The notes beneath the pieces were generated by a model. The model searched no databases. It was given only the letters and a program-made list of their open reading frames with translations, and had not been told where the DNA came from. The position numbers and the translations under genes are program-made. A DNA stretch of 64,000 bases from Streptococcus oralis (GTDB lineage Bacteria > Bacillota > Bacilli > Lactobacillales > Streptococcaceae): positions 1,387,501 to 1,451,500 of the forward strand of contig NZ_CP029257.1 in assembly GCF_024399415.1 (NCBI RefSeq), given 5' to 3'. The stretch's first letter is position 1. Each line of letters starts with the position of its first letter. Positions 8,438 through 16,424 of this stretch are shown one piece after another.

Positions 8438-8961
8438 CAGTCTATCCTTTCTCCAAAGAAATATCCCTGCACTTTTTTAAAGAATTCCTGCTTGATTAAA
8501 AATCGAAAGGCAAGAAAAGCTATGGCTGTACCAATCAAGGTTGCTCCAAAAAATCTAGGAGTGTAGATAAACCAGCTAAGCTTGGCCGCAGATCCTGTAA
8601 AGAGAACCATGACAGGATAGGAAACAATGGAACCGATAATCCCTGTTCCCAAGATTTCTCCTAGAGCAGAATAGCGAAATTTCCGACCATACTTATAAAA
8701 GAGACCTGCAAGGAGGGCTCCAAAAGTAGCTCCTGTTAGGGCCAAAGGGGGAATACCTTGAGTCGTCATACGGATAAAGGCTGTGACTGTAGCCATGACC
8801 AAGGCATAAACAGGTCCCATCAAAATCCCTGCAAGAATGTTGACTACACTGGACATTGGTGCCATTCCTTCAATTCGAAAGATGGGTGTAAGTACTACGT
8901 CAAGAGCAATCATCATGGATAAAATGGTTAATTTGTGAACTTGTAGTTGGTGGTTTCTCAT
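8437..8961 (-). CDS. thiW: ECF transporter S component, ThiW family
   Basis: 174-residue membrane protein with five or six hydrophobic helices and the small-residue N-terminal helix typical of ECF substrate-capture (S) proteins ([15 protein letters not shown], then [14 protein letters not shown]). Sequence and its position directly upstream of thiM fit ThiW, predicted to import the thiazole moiety of thiamine. It would borrow an energising T/A module, either YkoC/YkoD upstream or a housekeeping EcfAA'T elsewhere. The Shine-Dalgarno is weak; only 3 bases separate it from tenA, so coupling is likely. Confidence 0.85.
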   Translation of the reverse strand: MRNHQLQVHKLTILSMMIALDVVLTPIFRIEGMAPMSSVVNILAGILMGPVYALVMATVTAFIRMTTQGIPPLALTGATFGALLAGLFYKYGRKFRYSALGEILGTGIIGSIVSYPVMVLFTGSAAKLSWFIYTPRFFGATLIGTAIAFLAFRFLIKQEFFKKVQGYFFGERID

Positions 8962-8964
8962 TTT

Positions 8965-9657
8965 CTATTTCTTCTCTTTTTCTAAGGATTGCAAATCACT
9001 CGTCCAGGTTTGATGTTGGTAAGCCATCTCCCAAAACTTAGCTTCCATGTGGACACTTCGGTGGAAGGCCTCTAGCATTTTTTGTTTGTCTGTCTCGTCA
9101 CTTTCGCGATAGAGCTGATTGACCAGGGCTTCTTCCTCTTTAATCTGCTGTTCTAACTCATCGGTGATATAGGTTTCAATCCACTGTTGATAAAGAGGAT
9201 TCGGGGATGGTTTGCGATTAAGTGCCTTGCCCAAATCATGGTATAACCAAGGACATGGAAGCAAACTAGCAAAAGCAATGCCCAAGTTTGGCTCTGCAAA
9301 CTGGCGATAAATATGAGAAATGTAATGATAACAGGTTGGAGCGATTGGATGTTGCTCCATTTCCTGGTCGCTGATTCCTAATTCCATGAAAAATTGTTGG
9401 CGGATAAACAACTCACCCTCCACTAGACTCTGGGCATTTTGTTTCAAGAGTCTTTTCATCTCTTGGTTTGAAGTCTTATCAGCCAAGAGGTGATAGGCTT
9501 CTGAAAAAGACTTCAGGTAGTAGGCATCCTGAATCAGGTAATAGCGGAAAATAGAAGGTTCTAAATTCCCCTCTTGTAACTGTAAAACAAAGGGGTGATG
9601 AAAGGAAGCCTGCCAAGCTTCCTTGGATAATTCCATCGCAATATCTGTAAATTCCAT
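8965..9657 (-). CDS. tenA: TenA-family thiaminase II / aminopyrimidine aminohydrolase, Cys type
   Basis: All-helical heme-oxygenase-like fold, 230 residues. It salvages degraded thiamine by hydrolysing aminopyrimidine to HMP. The conserved LLPCPWLYHDLG segment (about 131-142) carries the catalytic Cys of the TenA_C subgroup, and acidic/Tyr residues of the pocket (YLIQDAYYLKSF, about 40-51) are present. RBS AAAGGAG precedes ATG 9657. It lies between the transporter genes ykoE-D-C and thiW-thiM-thiE in a tightly packed run. A second, different TenA is encoded at 12637-13305. Confidence 0.92.
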   Translation of the reverse strand: MEFTDIAMELSKEAWQASFHHPFVLQLQEGNLEPSIFRYYLIQDAYYLKSFSEAYHLLADKTSNQEMKRLLKQNAQSLVEGELFIRQQFFMELGISDQEMEQHPIAPTCYHYISHIYRQFAEPNLGIAFASLLPCPWLYHDLGKALNRKPSPNPLYQQWIETYITDELEQQIKEEEALVNQLYRESDETDKQKMLEAFHRSVHMEAKFWEMAYQHQTWTSDLQSLEKEKK

Positions 9658-9667
9658 AATAACTCCT

Positions 9668-10318
9668 TTATAGAAATAGGCTGGTTTGAAGCAATAAAAA
9701 GAAAAGTAGGTAGATCAATTTTGTCCTCTGAGAAATATAAAAAGTCCGATAACTATTCTCCACCTGTGCATGCTCGTCATATCCATGCGCAGATAGAGCT
9801 CTCAGGTAAAGATGGCGCCACCTAAAGACTGTCATCAGAACCTTACTGTAAATCAGGGGAGACCAAACATGCAATTTTTGACCACGCAATAAGCAAGCTT
9901 CCTTGAGGGACTTGATTTCTTGTTGAATGAGGGGAAAGGCATTGAATACCACAATTAAGGCATAGGCCCAAGACCGTGATAACCCCTTTTGAGCCAAGTA
10001 CAAGAGAAGCTCTTTTAAGGAAATACTGGAAACAAAGACAAGACCGATACAAACCGTCACAAAGGCCCTCGTTCCAAGTATCACTGCCTGCGAAGCATCC
10101 CCATGTAACTGTACTGCCCAGTAATTGGCAAAAGATGGTAAAATGGCGAGCACAAGCATCCAAGCCAACAATTTAAATCGACGGTAGTAGAGCATGAAGA
10201 GAATGCAAAATGCGACTACTGAAAGATTAAGAGCAATCGAAGGAATGAAAGATGTTTCCAAGGATAAAATTAGAAAGAAGAGACCGATTATCGGTGTCTG
10301 GGTTGCTACTTTGACCAT
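9668..10318 (-). CDS. ykoC: ECF-type transporter transmembrane (T) component, YkoC-like
   Basis: 216-residue integral membrane protein with clustered N-terminal helices, a cytoplasmic stretch holding the coupling motifs (EIKSLKEACLLRG, about 135-147, and SAHGYDEHAQVE, about 178-189) that dock on the ATPase, and a C-terminal helix. It is the T component that links the YkoD ATPase with the S component. ATG 10318 follows GGGAGGTG and is 1 base from ykoD. Substrate is probably a thiamine precursor such as HMP, judging by neighbours and the TPP riboswitch. Confidence 0.85.
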   Translation of the reverse strand: MVKVATQTPIIGLFFLILSLETSFIPSIALNLSVVAFCILFMLYYRRFKLLAWMLVLAILPSFANYWAVQLHGDASQAVILGTRAFVTVCIGLVFVSSISLKELLLYLAQKGLSRSWAYALIVVFNAFPLIQQEIKSLKEACLLRGQKLHVWSPLIYSKVLMTVFRWRHLYLRALSAHGYDEHAQVENSYRTFYISQRTKLIYLLFFLLLQTSLFL

Positions 10319-10319
10319 A

Positions 10320-11705
10320 CTACTTCACCTCCCCTTGAGTATTGATACTCCGAGATGTGAGAGGTTTGCTGATGGTCACGTCTTTAATATGACGGAGACC
10401 CTCACTAGTCATCTCAATCCAATAATCGACCACAGAAATCAAGGGATCTAAACGATGGCTAATGATCAAAAAACTTCTCCCTTGATTTCTGTCCTCCAGA
10501 ATCCACTGACAAAAATAGGCGCAGGCTCTATTATCTAAACCAGCAAAAGGTTCATCTAGTAAAATCACAGAAGCCTTGCTGGTCAAGATGGTCAAGAGCT
10601 GAAGAATCTTTTGTTGGCCACCACTTAATTGATAGGGACTCTTATCAAGCGCCTGCTCCAGATCAAAATATCGTAAAGCTTGTAGAATCCGCTGATTTCT
10701 TTCCGAGTCTGAGCTATCTAATTGAAGTTCCTCTCTCAGACTGACTCGGATAAATTGCTTCTCAGATTCCTGAACGACACCCGTCAGGTCACGATACAGA
10801 CTCTTTTTCTTTTTTAGGACCGAACCCTTCCAAGTAATGCGCCCTCTATACTTTTGAAATTGAAGAATGGAACGAAAGAGGGTTGATTTCCCAACACCAT
10901 TATCACCTAGGATACAGGAAATTCCTTGGTAAAACGTGAAATCAGCAATCGAAAAGAGGGGACGATTACCCAGCTCACAAGTCACACGATCCATATGGAA
11001 TAGTTCTAGGCTAGAAGCAACTTCCTTTGAAGCAACCTGTGTCATCTCAGAGGTAGGGATTTGAAACACTTCCCTCAGTTGCCCGTCTCTTAGCTCCACC
11101 ATATGGTCAATGTAGGCTCCATAGTCTGATAAATCATGGTCACACAGGATGACTGTCTTCCCATTAGAGGCCAATTCCTTTAGAATCTCTAGGATCTCTA
11201 TCCTACTTTTGCGGTCAATAGAAGCAAAGGGCTCATCCAAGAGATAGACCCTAGGATTCATGGCAAATAGAACAGCCAGCGCAGCCTTTTGCTTTTCCCC
11301 ACCTGATAAGTGATGGATGGGACGGTGCAAGATTGCCTCGCAGCGACATTGCTGGACCACCTCGGCTATTTTAGAATCAATCTCCTGAACGGGATGGCCG
11401 ATATTCTCCAAAGTAAAAATCAGCTCCTCAAACAAGTTCTCCATGGTAAATTGATGATTGGGATTTTGAAAGAGAATGCCAACCGTCTGGACACGTTCGA
11501 CGATAGAAAGCTGACTGACCTGGTTTCCATCTATCAGGACTTGACCACTATAGGGCAAGGAAGTGACCTGGGCAATGATTTGAAAGAGACTGGATTTTCC
11601 TGAACCACTGCTCCCAACTAACAAGGTAAAAGCTTGCGCGTGAAAAGTAAAATCAATCGGCTCCGAAAAGATTGGGGACTGAATCTCCCGTAGTTCCAGC
11701 CCCAT
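10320..11705 (-). CDS. ykoD: ECF-type transporter double ATPase, YkoD-like
   Basis: 461 residues with two fused ABC ATPase domains. Domain 1 (about 1-215) has Walker A LVGSSGSGKSS, signature HLSGGEKQK and Walker B VYLLDEPFASID. Domain 2 (about 235-445) has Walker A LGDNGVGKST, signature QLSGGQQK and Walker B VILLDEPFAGLD, with switch His residues in both. It energises import through YkoC and the YkoE S component. Its ATG directly follows the ykoE TAG. The fused pair differs from the separate EcfA/EcfA' of the housekeeping ECF system. Confidence 0.92.
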   Translation of the reverse strand: MGLELREIQSPIFSEPIDFTFHAQAFTLLVGSSGSGKSSLFQIIAQVTSLPYSGQVLIDGNQVSQLSIVERVQTVGILFQNPNHQFTMENLFEELIFTLENIGHPVQEIDSKIAEVVQQCRCEAILHRPIHHLSGGEKQKAALAVLFAMNPRVYLLDEPFASIDRKSRIEILEILKELASNGKTVILCDHDLSDYGAYIDHMVELRDGQLREVFQIPTSEMTQVASKEVASSLELFHMDRVTCELGNRPLFSIADFTFYQGISCILGDNGVGKSTLFRSILQFQKYRGRITWKGSVLKKKKSLYRDLTGVVQESEKQFIRVSLREELQLDSSDSERNQRILQALRYFDLEQALDKSPYQLSGGQQKILQLLTILTSKASVILLDEPFAGLDNRACAYFCQWILEDRNQGRSFLIISHRLDPLISVVDYWIEMTSEGLRHIKDVTISKPLTSRSINTQGEVK

Positions 11706-12266
11706 CTACGCCTTGCCTCCAGCCGCAAACTGATGATAGAGTTTGACAATGGCACGAACCAAGATGGCACAGAAGAAAAAGACGGAAATAAAACGCACCA
11801 CAAGCAAGGAAAGGACAAAAGGAAGGGAAAAGGCGTAGTAACCTAACTTAATGTATTCATAGACAAAGCTAAAAAGCGTAATCCCAATACTATTAGCAGT
11901 TAGAGAGAGCCAACTTTCATAGCGATTCTTGGTTACGAGAAAACCAAATTCACTTCCCAAGCCTTGAACCAAGCCAGACAAAAGAGCGCCTAGGCCGAAT
12001 TGGCTACCATAAAGGACTTCAGCAAGCGCAGCGAGCACTTCTCCAATCGTTGCACTTCCGATTCTTGGAACAAAGATAGCCGCAATGGGCGCAGCCATAC
12101 ACCAGAGACCAAAGAGGATTTCATTGGCAAAGGCCTGCAAACCAAGAGGGGCCAAGATTAGGGTGAGGATATCAAATAGATAACCCGAACCCACAAAAAC
12201 GCCACCAAAAAAGATAGACAAGAAAGCAAGCAAGATAACATCTTTTAACTGCCATTTTTTCAACAT
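11706..12266 (-). CDS. ykoE: ECF-type transporter S component, YkoE-like (thiamine precursor uptake)
   Basis: 186 residues with five or six membrane helices; motifs such as GSATIGEVLAALAEVLYGS and SGLVQGLGSEFGF resemble YkoE-type S components for HMP/thiamine. The chosen ATG (12266) lies 6 bases after AAGGAG; an upstream in-frame start 11 codons earlier has no ribosome site. First gene of ykoE-ykoD-ykoC-tenA-thiW-thiM-thiE, read from a TPP-riboswitch leader with its own terminator, so the whole run should shut off when TPP is ample. Confidence 0.85.
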   Translation of the reverse strand: MLKKWQLKDVILLAFLSIFFGGVFVGSGYLFDILTLILAPLGLQAFANEILFGLWCMAAPIAAIFVPRIGSATIGEVLAALAEVLYGSQFGLGALLSGLVQGLGSEFGFLVTKNRYESWLSLTANSIGITLFSFVYEYIKLGYYAFSLPFVLSLLVVRFISVFFFCAILVRAIVKLYHQFAAGGKA

Positions 12267-12351
12267 AAAAAACTCCTTTTTTAAAGAAAAGTGGGGCATT
12301 CAAGGAGAGCTACCGAAAGGCTCGTCGTCAGGCCTATCCTCTTTTGATAAA

Positions 12352-12386
12352 CAAAAAAACTCCAATTACAAACGAGAATTAGAGTT
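12352..12386 (-). terminator. Attenuator terminator of the ykoE leader
   Basis: AACTCTAATT pairs with AATTGGAGTT (one G-U) and is followed on the minus strand by seven T. It lies about 50 bases beyond the aptamer and 86 bases before ykoE, as expected for a transcription-attenuating riboswitch. Confidence 0.85.
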
Positions 12387-12436
12387 TAGCTTACAAGATT
12401 AGACAGTTCTTTTCGACATACGAAAAAAACCTTTTC

Positions 12437-12508
12437 ACATTTCCCTTCGCCAGTATTAACTGTATCAGGTTCAATGGGTATCATCTCAGCCTAAAGCACC
12501 CCAAATGT
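12437..12508 (-). ncRNA. TPP riboswitch of the ykoE-thiE operon
   Basis: Minus-strand THI box: ACATTTGGGGTGC, GGCTGAGATGATACCC, TTGAACCTGATACAG, TAATACTGGCG and a closing AAATGT that forms P1. High confidence from the conserved CTGAGA and ACCTGA cores. Confidence 0.95.
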
Positions 12509-12531
12509 CTTTATTATTTAATTACTGGACC

Positions 12532-12540
12532 AGTATAGCA
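12532..12540 (-). promoter_or_regulatory. Promoter of the ykoE leader (extended -10)
   Basis: Minus strand TGC-TATACT, about 23 bases before the aptamer. The same sequence occurs in copy 2 at 13631-13639. Confidence 0.7.
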
Positions 12541-12636
12541 AAAAATGAAAGCCCTAGCAAGATATTTGACTGGAAAATATATTTATATAGTTTGTTTGTT
12601 CATTCTTTTAATTTACATAAAAGTATTGAATCTGTC

Positions 12637-13305
12637 CTATAATTCATAACCGATATCAAAAAAGGCTAATTCCAAAGCAACTGCTTGATTCCAGCGTTGC
12701 TGAAGTTCTGTCAAATCTTCTCGATTTTTCCCGACACGATTAAGTTCATCAACTAGAAATTGAACCCACTCTGCAAAGAAAGGACCTCTATGTAGATTAA
12801 TCCATTCCGAATGAATATAGGCTTCAGGTAGTGCCAAATCTTTAGAACCCCAGTCTAAATAGAGACCTTCTGCAATGACCAGCATGACCAAAAGATGAGC
12901 ATAGTCTGATGAAGCCACAGCAGAATACATTAGCTCCTGAAACGCTTTTGTTACAGGGTGCAAGTTCACTTCTAGATAGTCATTCTCTGCTACCTTTAAC
13001 TCTTTGAAAGCCTTTTGGAAATAACCATCTTCATCTGCTTCAAGAAAGCCTAGTTGCTTGGCAAAACGAAGTTTGGATTCAAGCTGGTCTGCGTGAGCTA
13101 CACAGGCACCCAGCATGGATAAGAAGGCATCAAAGAAATGATAATCTTGAATCAGGTAGTCTTTTAAGACCTTATTCTCAATTGTCCCCGCAAAAAGTTC
13201 CTTAACAAAACGATGATTGATTGCAGCCTGCCAATCCTTCTGACTGCTTTTTAATAATTCTCCAACGGTCAAACCCGGCTGAAATGCATAGTCTTGTGTT
13301 TCCAT
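12637..13305 (-). CDS. TenA/THI-4 family protein lacking the catalytic Cys (TenA_E-like)
   Basis: 222-residue heme-oxygenase-like helical protein with clear TenA features (VKELFAGTIENKVLKDYLIQD, about 38-58, and a C-terminal FFDIGYEL). At the place where TenA_C enzymes have L-P-C-x-W it reads MLVIAEGLYLDW (about 140-151), so the catalytic Cys is absent and a Glu is present, as in the TenA_E subgroup. TenA_E members act in thiamine salvage with related but not identical substrates. ATG 13305 follows GAGAGGA. It is read from its own TPP-riboswitch leader (copy 2) and is followed by copy 1. No terminator of its own was seen before the promoter of copy 1. Confidence 0.85.
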   Translation of the reverse strand: METQDYAFQPGLTVGELLKSSQKDWQAAINHRFVKELFAGTIENKVLKDYLIQDYHFFDAFLSMLGACVAHADQLESKLRFAKQLGFLEADEDGYFQKAFKELKVAENDYLEVNLHPVTKAFQELMYSAVASSDYAHLLVMLVIAEGLYLDWGSKDLALPEAYIHSEWINLHRGPFFAEWVQFLVDELNRVGKNREDLTELQQRWNQAVALELAFFDIGYEL

Positions 13306-13450
13306 ATTTATTTTTCCTCTCTTTACTCGTTCGTAATCAATAAAATATCAAGAGATACCAAGCAAAATCGTAATTCCACTTGATACTTTTAAAGAACATC
13401 GAGGGCATTTGCAGAGAGCTACCTAAAAAAGCCTATCCTCTTTTGATAAA

Positions 13451-13485
13451 CAAAAAAACTCCAATTACAAACGAGAATTAGAGTT
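13451..13485 (-). terminator. Attenuator terminator of the second tenA leader
   Basis: Same 10-bp stem and T7 run as at 12352-12386. It lies about 145 bases before the second tenA ATG. Confidence 0.85.
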
Positions 13486-13535
13486 CACCTTACAAGATTA
13501 GACAGTCCATTTCGACATACGAAAAAAACCTTTTC

Positions 13536-13607
13536 ACATTTCCCTTCGCCAGTATTAACTGTATCAGGTTCAATGGGTATCATCTCAGCCTAAGGCACCC
13601 CAAATGT
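13536..13607 (-). ncRNA. TPP riboswitch of the second tenA
   Basis: All conserved THI-box elements of copy 1 are kept; one substitution (A to G on the plus strand) lies beside the GGGGTGC segment. Confidence 0.95.
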
Positions 13608-13630
13608 CTTTATTATTTTATTACTGGACC

Positions 13631-13639
13631 AGTATAGCA
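13631..13639 (-). promoter_or_regulatory. Promoter of the second tenA leader
   Basis: Extended -10 TGC-TATACT, identical to copy 1. Confidence 0.7.
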
Positions 13640-13720
13640 AAAAATGAAAGCCCTAGCAAGATATTTGACCGAAAAATATATTTATATAGTTTCTAATAAC
13701 GATTTAATCTTTCTATACAC

Positions 13721-13750
13721 GAAGAAAAACCTCCACATAAGGTGGAGGCC
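13721..13750 (-). terminator. lctO terminator
   Basis: CCTCCAC and GTGGAGG form a 7-bp GC-rich stem with a 5-base loop; on the minus strand it is followed by T5. It lies 13 bases past the lctO stop. Confidence 0.85.
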
Positions 13751-13760
13751 GTCTTCTTTA

Positions 13761-14897
13761 TCAATACAATTTTAAGTCACGAGGGTCAACTGGGAAGGTT
13801 GGATTGTATGGGTTGTGACGGAGTTTGAAGTGTTTGACATCCTCAATAGTCTGAGTTCCAGATAACTGCATGACTGTCTTCAATTCTGCATTCAAGTGCT
13901 CAAAGACTTGACGCACACCAACACTACCGCCGAGAGCCAAGCCATAGATAACAGGGCGCCCAATAGCTACCAAGTCTGCTCCTGAAGCCAAGGCTTTAAA
14001 GACGTGCTGACCACGACGAACACCAGAGTCAAAGACAATTGGCACACGTTTATCAACTGCTTCAGCCACTTCTTGAAGTGAGTCAAAGGATGCTGGTCCA
14101 CCGTCGACTTGGCGACCACCGTGGTTGGTTACCCAGATACCTGAAGCTCCCGCAGCAAGCGAACGTTCAACGTCCTCACGGCATTGTGGTCCCTTGACAT
14201 ACACAGGAAGTCCTGAGTATGTAGCGATAAATTCGACATCGCGTGGAGACAAGCGTTGTTTAGCTGACTTGTAAACAAAGTCCATTGATTTTCCAGCACC
14301 TTCTGGCAGGTATTCCTCAACAATTGGCATACCAACGGGGAAGACAAAACCATTGCGCTTGTCGACCTCACGATTGCCCCCTACAGTTGCATCTGCCGTC
14401 AAGACAATCGCTTTGTAGCCTTCAGCCTTCACACGGTCCATGATATGGCGGTTGATACCGTCATCCTTACTAAAGTAAAATTGGAACCAATGAGGTGTCC
14501 CTTGAAGAGCTTCCGTAATTTCTGGAAGGTCAACGGTAGAGTAAGAGCTGGTTGTATAAAGAGAACCAAATTCATGCACACCACGCGCAGTAGCTACTTC
14601 CCCCTGCTCATTTGCCAATTTATGAGCCGCAACAGGCGCCATAATAATTGGTGAAGATAATTTTTCACCTGCAAATTCAATCTCTGTACTTGGATTTTCA
14701 ACATCACAAAGCGTATGAGGAACGATCAGTTTGTGGTTAAAGGCACGGATGTTCTCGCGTAAAGTGAAAGTATCCTCTGCTCCACTAGCGATATAACCAA
14801 AGGCAGCTTTAGGAATGACTTGTTGCGCCATTGGCTCCAAATCATAAGTGTTAATAAAATCTACAGGTCCTTCTGCATTGCTTGTTTTATATGACAT
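13761..14897 (-). CDS. lctO: L-lactate oxidase
   Basis: FMN-dependent alpha-hydroxyacid oxidase: L-lactate and O2 give pyruvate and H2O2. 378 residues of TIM-barrel type. Visible are YIASGAEDTFTLREN (about 35-49), FYFSKDDG (about 141), the Lys/Arg-containing VKGPQC, the catalytic VTNHGGRQVDGGP (His and Arg of the active site, about 257-269), and VFDSGVRRG with ASGADLVAIGRP for phosphate of FMN. RBS AAGGAGG precedes ATG 14897, with a cre-like palindrome upstream. Its product pyruvate feeds SpxB, so lactate is recycled to acetyl phosphate with two peroxides formed per lactate. Confidence 0.96.
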   Translation of the reverse strand: MSYKTSNAEGPVDFINTYDLEPMAQQVIPKAAFGYIASGAEDTFTLRENIRAFNHKLIVPHTLCDVENPSTEIEFAGEKLSSPIIMAPVAAHKLANEQGEVATARGVHEFGSLYTTSSYSTVDLPEITEALQGTPHWFQFYFSKDDGINRHIMDRVKAEGYKAIVLTADATVGGNREVDKRNGFVFPVGMPIVEEYLPEGAGKSMDFVYKSAKQRLSPRDVEFIATYSGLPVYVKGPQCREDVERSLAAGASGIWVTNHGGRQVDGGPASFDSLQEVAEAVDKRVPIVFDSGVRRGQHVFKALASGADLVAIGRPVIYGLALGGSVGVRQVFEHLNAELKTVMQLSGTQTIEDVKHFKLRHNPYNPTFPVDPRDLKLY

Positions 14898-14915
14898 AAA
14901 GTGTCCTCCTTATTA

Positions 14916-14929
14916 AGTAAGCGTTTACT
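14916..14929 (-). promoter_or_regulatory. Palindrome upstream of lctO, cre-like
   Basis: AGTAAGCGTTTACT is a 14-base palindrome (one central mismatch) centred on CG, 19 bases before the lctO ATG. CcpA control of lactate oxidation would make sense, but the match to the standard cre consensus is only partial. Confidence 0.45.
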
Positions 14930-14977
14930 TTAACTTACATAAACTATCTTACCTCTTTTTCAGAATCCTTTCAAAAA

Positions 14978-14992
14978 TTTTGTCTGGAAATT
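14978..14992 (+). promoter_or_regulatory. Weak CodY-box candidate upstream of the amino-acid transporter
   Basis: TTTTGTCTGGAAATT matches 11 of 15 positions of the CodY consensus AATTTTCWGAAAATT. It lies about 75 bases upstream of the -10. Weak on its own; noted because codY is in this window. Confidence 0.25.
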
Positions 14993-15065
14993 TCAAATCA
15001 CAGACATGATAAATATTTTCTATCATTGTGATAAAAAATTCATATTATCCAAACATGTCCTTTAG

Positions 15066-15074
15066 TGCTACAAT
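15066..15074 (+). promoter_or_regulatory. Promoter of the amino-acid ABC transporter operon
   Basis: Extended -10 TGC-TACAAT. The start site near 15081 leaves about 25 bases before the TTG start, room for the GGGAGG at 15094-15099; it would leave about 10 bases before the ATG at 15092. Confidence 0.6.
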
Positions 15075-15106
15075 AGCTATATTATTCCTAGATGGGAGGT
15101 TCTATT

Positions 15107-15787
15107 TTGGATTGGTCCATTGTTGAACAATATTTACCACTCTATCAAAAGGCATTCTTTCTGACCTTACATATCGCAGTTTGGGGAATTTTGGGTTCTT
15201 TTCTTGTAGGTCTAATCGTTAGTGTCATTCGTCATTATCGCGTTCCTATCTTTTCACAGTTAGCAACAGCCTACATCGAATTGTCACGAAACACGCCCCT
15301 TTTGATTCAGCTCTTCTTCCTCTACTTCGGGCTTCCCCGAATAGGGATTGTTCTTTCTTCAGAAGTCTGTGCAACAGTTGGGCTCATCTTTTTAGGTGGC
15401 TCCTACATGGCTGAATCTTTCAGAAGCGGACTGGAAGCAGTCAGTCAAACCCAGCACGAGATTGGTCTAGCCATTGGTCTAACGCCTGTACAGGTCTTTC
15501 GCTATGTGGTTCTTCCGCAAGCGACTGCGGTAGCCCTACCGTCCTTTAGTGCCAATGTCATTTTCCTCATCAAGGAAACCTCTGTTTTCTCTGCAGTAGC
15601 CTTAGCCGATCTCATGTACGTCGCCAAGGACTTGATTGGACTCTATTATGAGACAGACATTGCACTGGCCATGTTGGTAGTTGCTTACCTGATCATGCTG
15701 TTACCCATCTCTCTAGTCTTTAGCTGGATAGAAAGGAGGCTCCGCCATGCAGGATTCGGGAATGCAAGTACTCTTTCAGGGAAATAA
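15107..15787 (+). CDS. Polar amino-acid ABC transporter permease 1
   Basis: HisM/GlnP-type inner-membrane permease (about 226 residues). Helices follow the family order and the EAA loop is GLEAVSQTQHEIGLAIGLTP, the ATPase contact. A further motif is YIELSRNTPLLIQLFF. I place the start at TTG 15107 (M-D-W-S-I-V...), 7 bases after GGGAGG; the in-frame ATG at 15092 overlaps that ribosome site and has none of its own. First of four plus-strand genes forming a complete importer. Its 3' end overlaps the next gene by 41 bases. Confidence 0.85.
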   Translation: MDWSIVEQYLPLYQKAFFLTLHIAVWGILGSFLVGLIVSVIRHYRVPIFSQLATAYIELSRNTPLLIQLFFLYFGLPRIGIVLSSEVCATVGLIFLGGSYMAESFRSGLEAVSQTQHEIGLAIGLTPVQVFRYVVLPQATAVALPSFSANVIFLIKETSVFSAVALADLMYVAKDLIGLYYETDIALAMLVVAYLIMLLPISLVFSWIERRLRHAGFGNASTLSGK

Positions 15788-16424
15788 TCTCCTGCGAATC
15801 TTACAAGGGCTGGGTGTCACGATTGGAATTTCCATTCTCTCCGTCCTTCTATCAATGATTTTCGGAACAGTCATGGGAATCATCATGACCTCCCATTCTA
15901 GAGTTATTCGTTTTTTAACACGCTTTTATCTGGAATTTATCCGTATCATGCCCCAGCTGGTACTACTTTTCATCGTTTATTTCGGCTTAGCTCGAAACTT
16001 TAATATCAACATCTCAGGCGAGACTTCGGCCATTATCGTTTTTACTCTCTGGGGAACAGCTGAAATGGGGGACTTGGTTCGTGGGGCAATCACTTCTCTC
16101 CCTAAACATCAGTTTGAAAGCGGACAGGCTCTGGGCTTAACTAACTTGCAACTTTACTATCACATTATCATTCCACAGGTCTTGAGAAGACTACTACCAC
16201 AAGCCATCAACCTTGTCACTCGGATGATCAAAACGACTTCCTTAGTTGTCTTGATTGGGGTTGTGGAAGTGACCAAGGTTGGGCAACAAATCATCGATAG
16301 CAATCGCTTGACCATCCCAACCGCTTCCTTTTGGATTTATGGAACCATTCTGGTCCTGTATTTCGCAGTCTGTTTTCCTATTTCCAAACTATCCACTCAC
16401 TTAGAAAAACATTGGAGGGACTAA
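15747..16424 (+). CDS. Polar amino-acid ABC transporter permease 2
   Basis: 225-residue HisM/GlnP-type permease. YLEFIRIMPQLVLLF and the EAA loop AITSLPKHQFESGQALGLT mark the family. ATG 15747 follows AAAGGAGG and lies inside the end of permease 1 in another frame, so the two permeases are translationally coupled and probably form a heterodimer. The stop is directly followed by the ATPase ATG. Confidence 0.9.
   Translation: MQDSGMQVLFQGNNLLRILQGLGVTIGISILSVLLSMIFGTVMGIIMTSHSRVIRFLTRFYLEFIRIMPQLVLLFIVYFGLARNFNINISGETSAIIVFTLWGTAEMGDLVRGAITSLPKHQFESGQALGLTNLQLYYHIIIPQVLRRLLPQAINLVTRMIKTTSLVVLIGVVEVTKVGQQIIDSNRLTIPTASFWIYGTILVLYFAVCFPISKLSTHLEKHWRD

Larger units (their letters stand above)
12332..12593 (-). 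repeat. TPP-riboswitch leader, copy 1 of a 262-bp direct repeat
   Basis: This block recurs at 13431-13692 with the same length and about 8 mismatches by my reading (about 97% identity). It contains promoter, aptamer and terminator. Weaker similarity continues leftward (GAGAGCTACC shared at about 12305 and 13414). The second tenA lies between the copies. Confidence 0.92.
13431..13692 (-). repeat. TPP-riboswitch leader, copy 2 of the 262-bp direct repeat
   Basis: Second copy of 12332-12593, offset by 1099 bases, driving the second tenA. Confidence 0.92.

Noticed and set aside
12332..13692. Direct repeats considered as insertion-sequence ends or long terminal repeats
   Set aside because: The repeats are a complete TPP-riboswitch leader, have no terminal inverted repeats, and enclose a tenA gene rather than a transposase.
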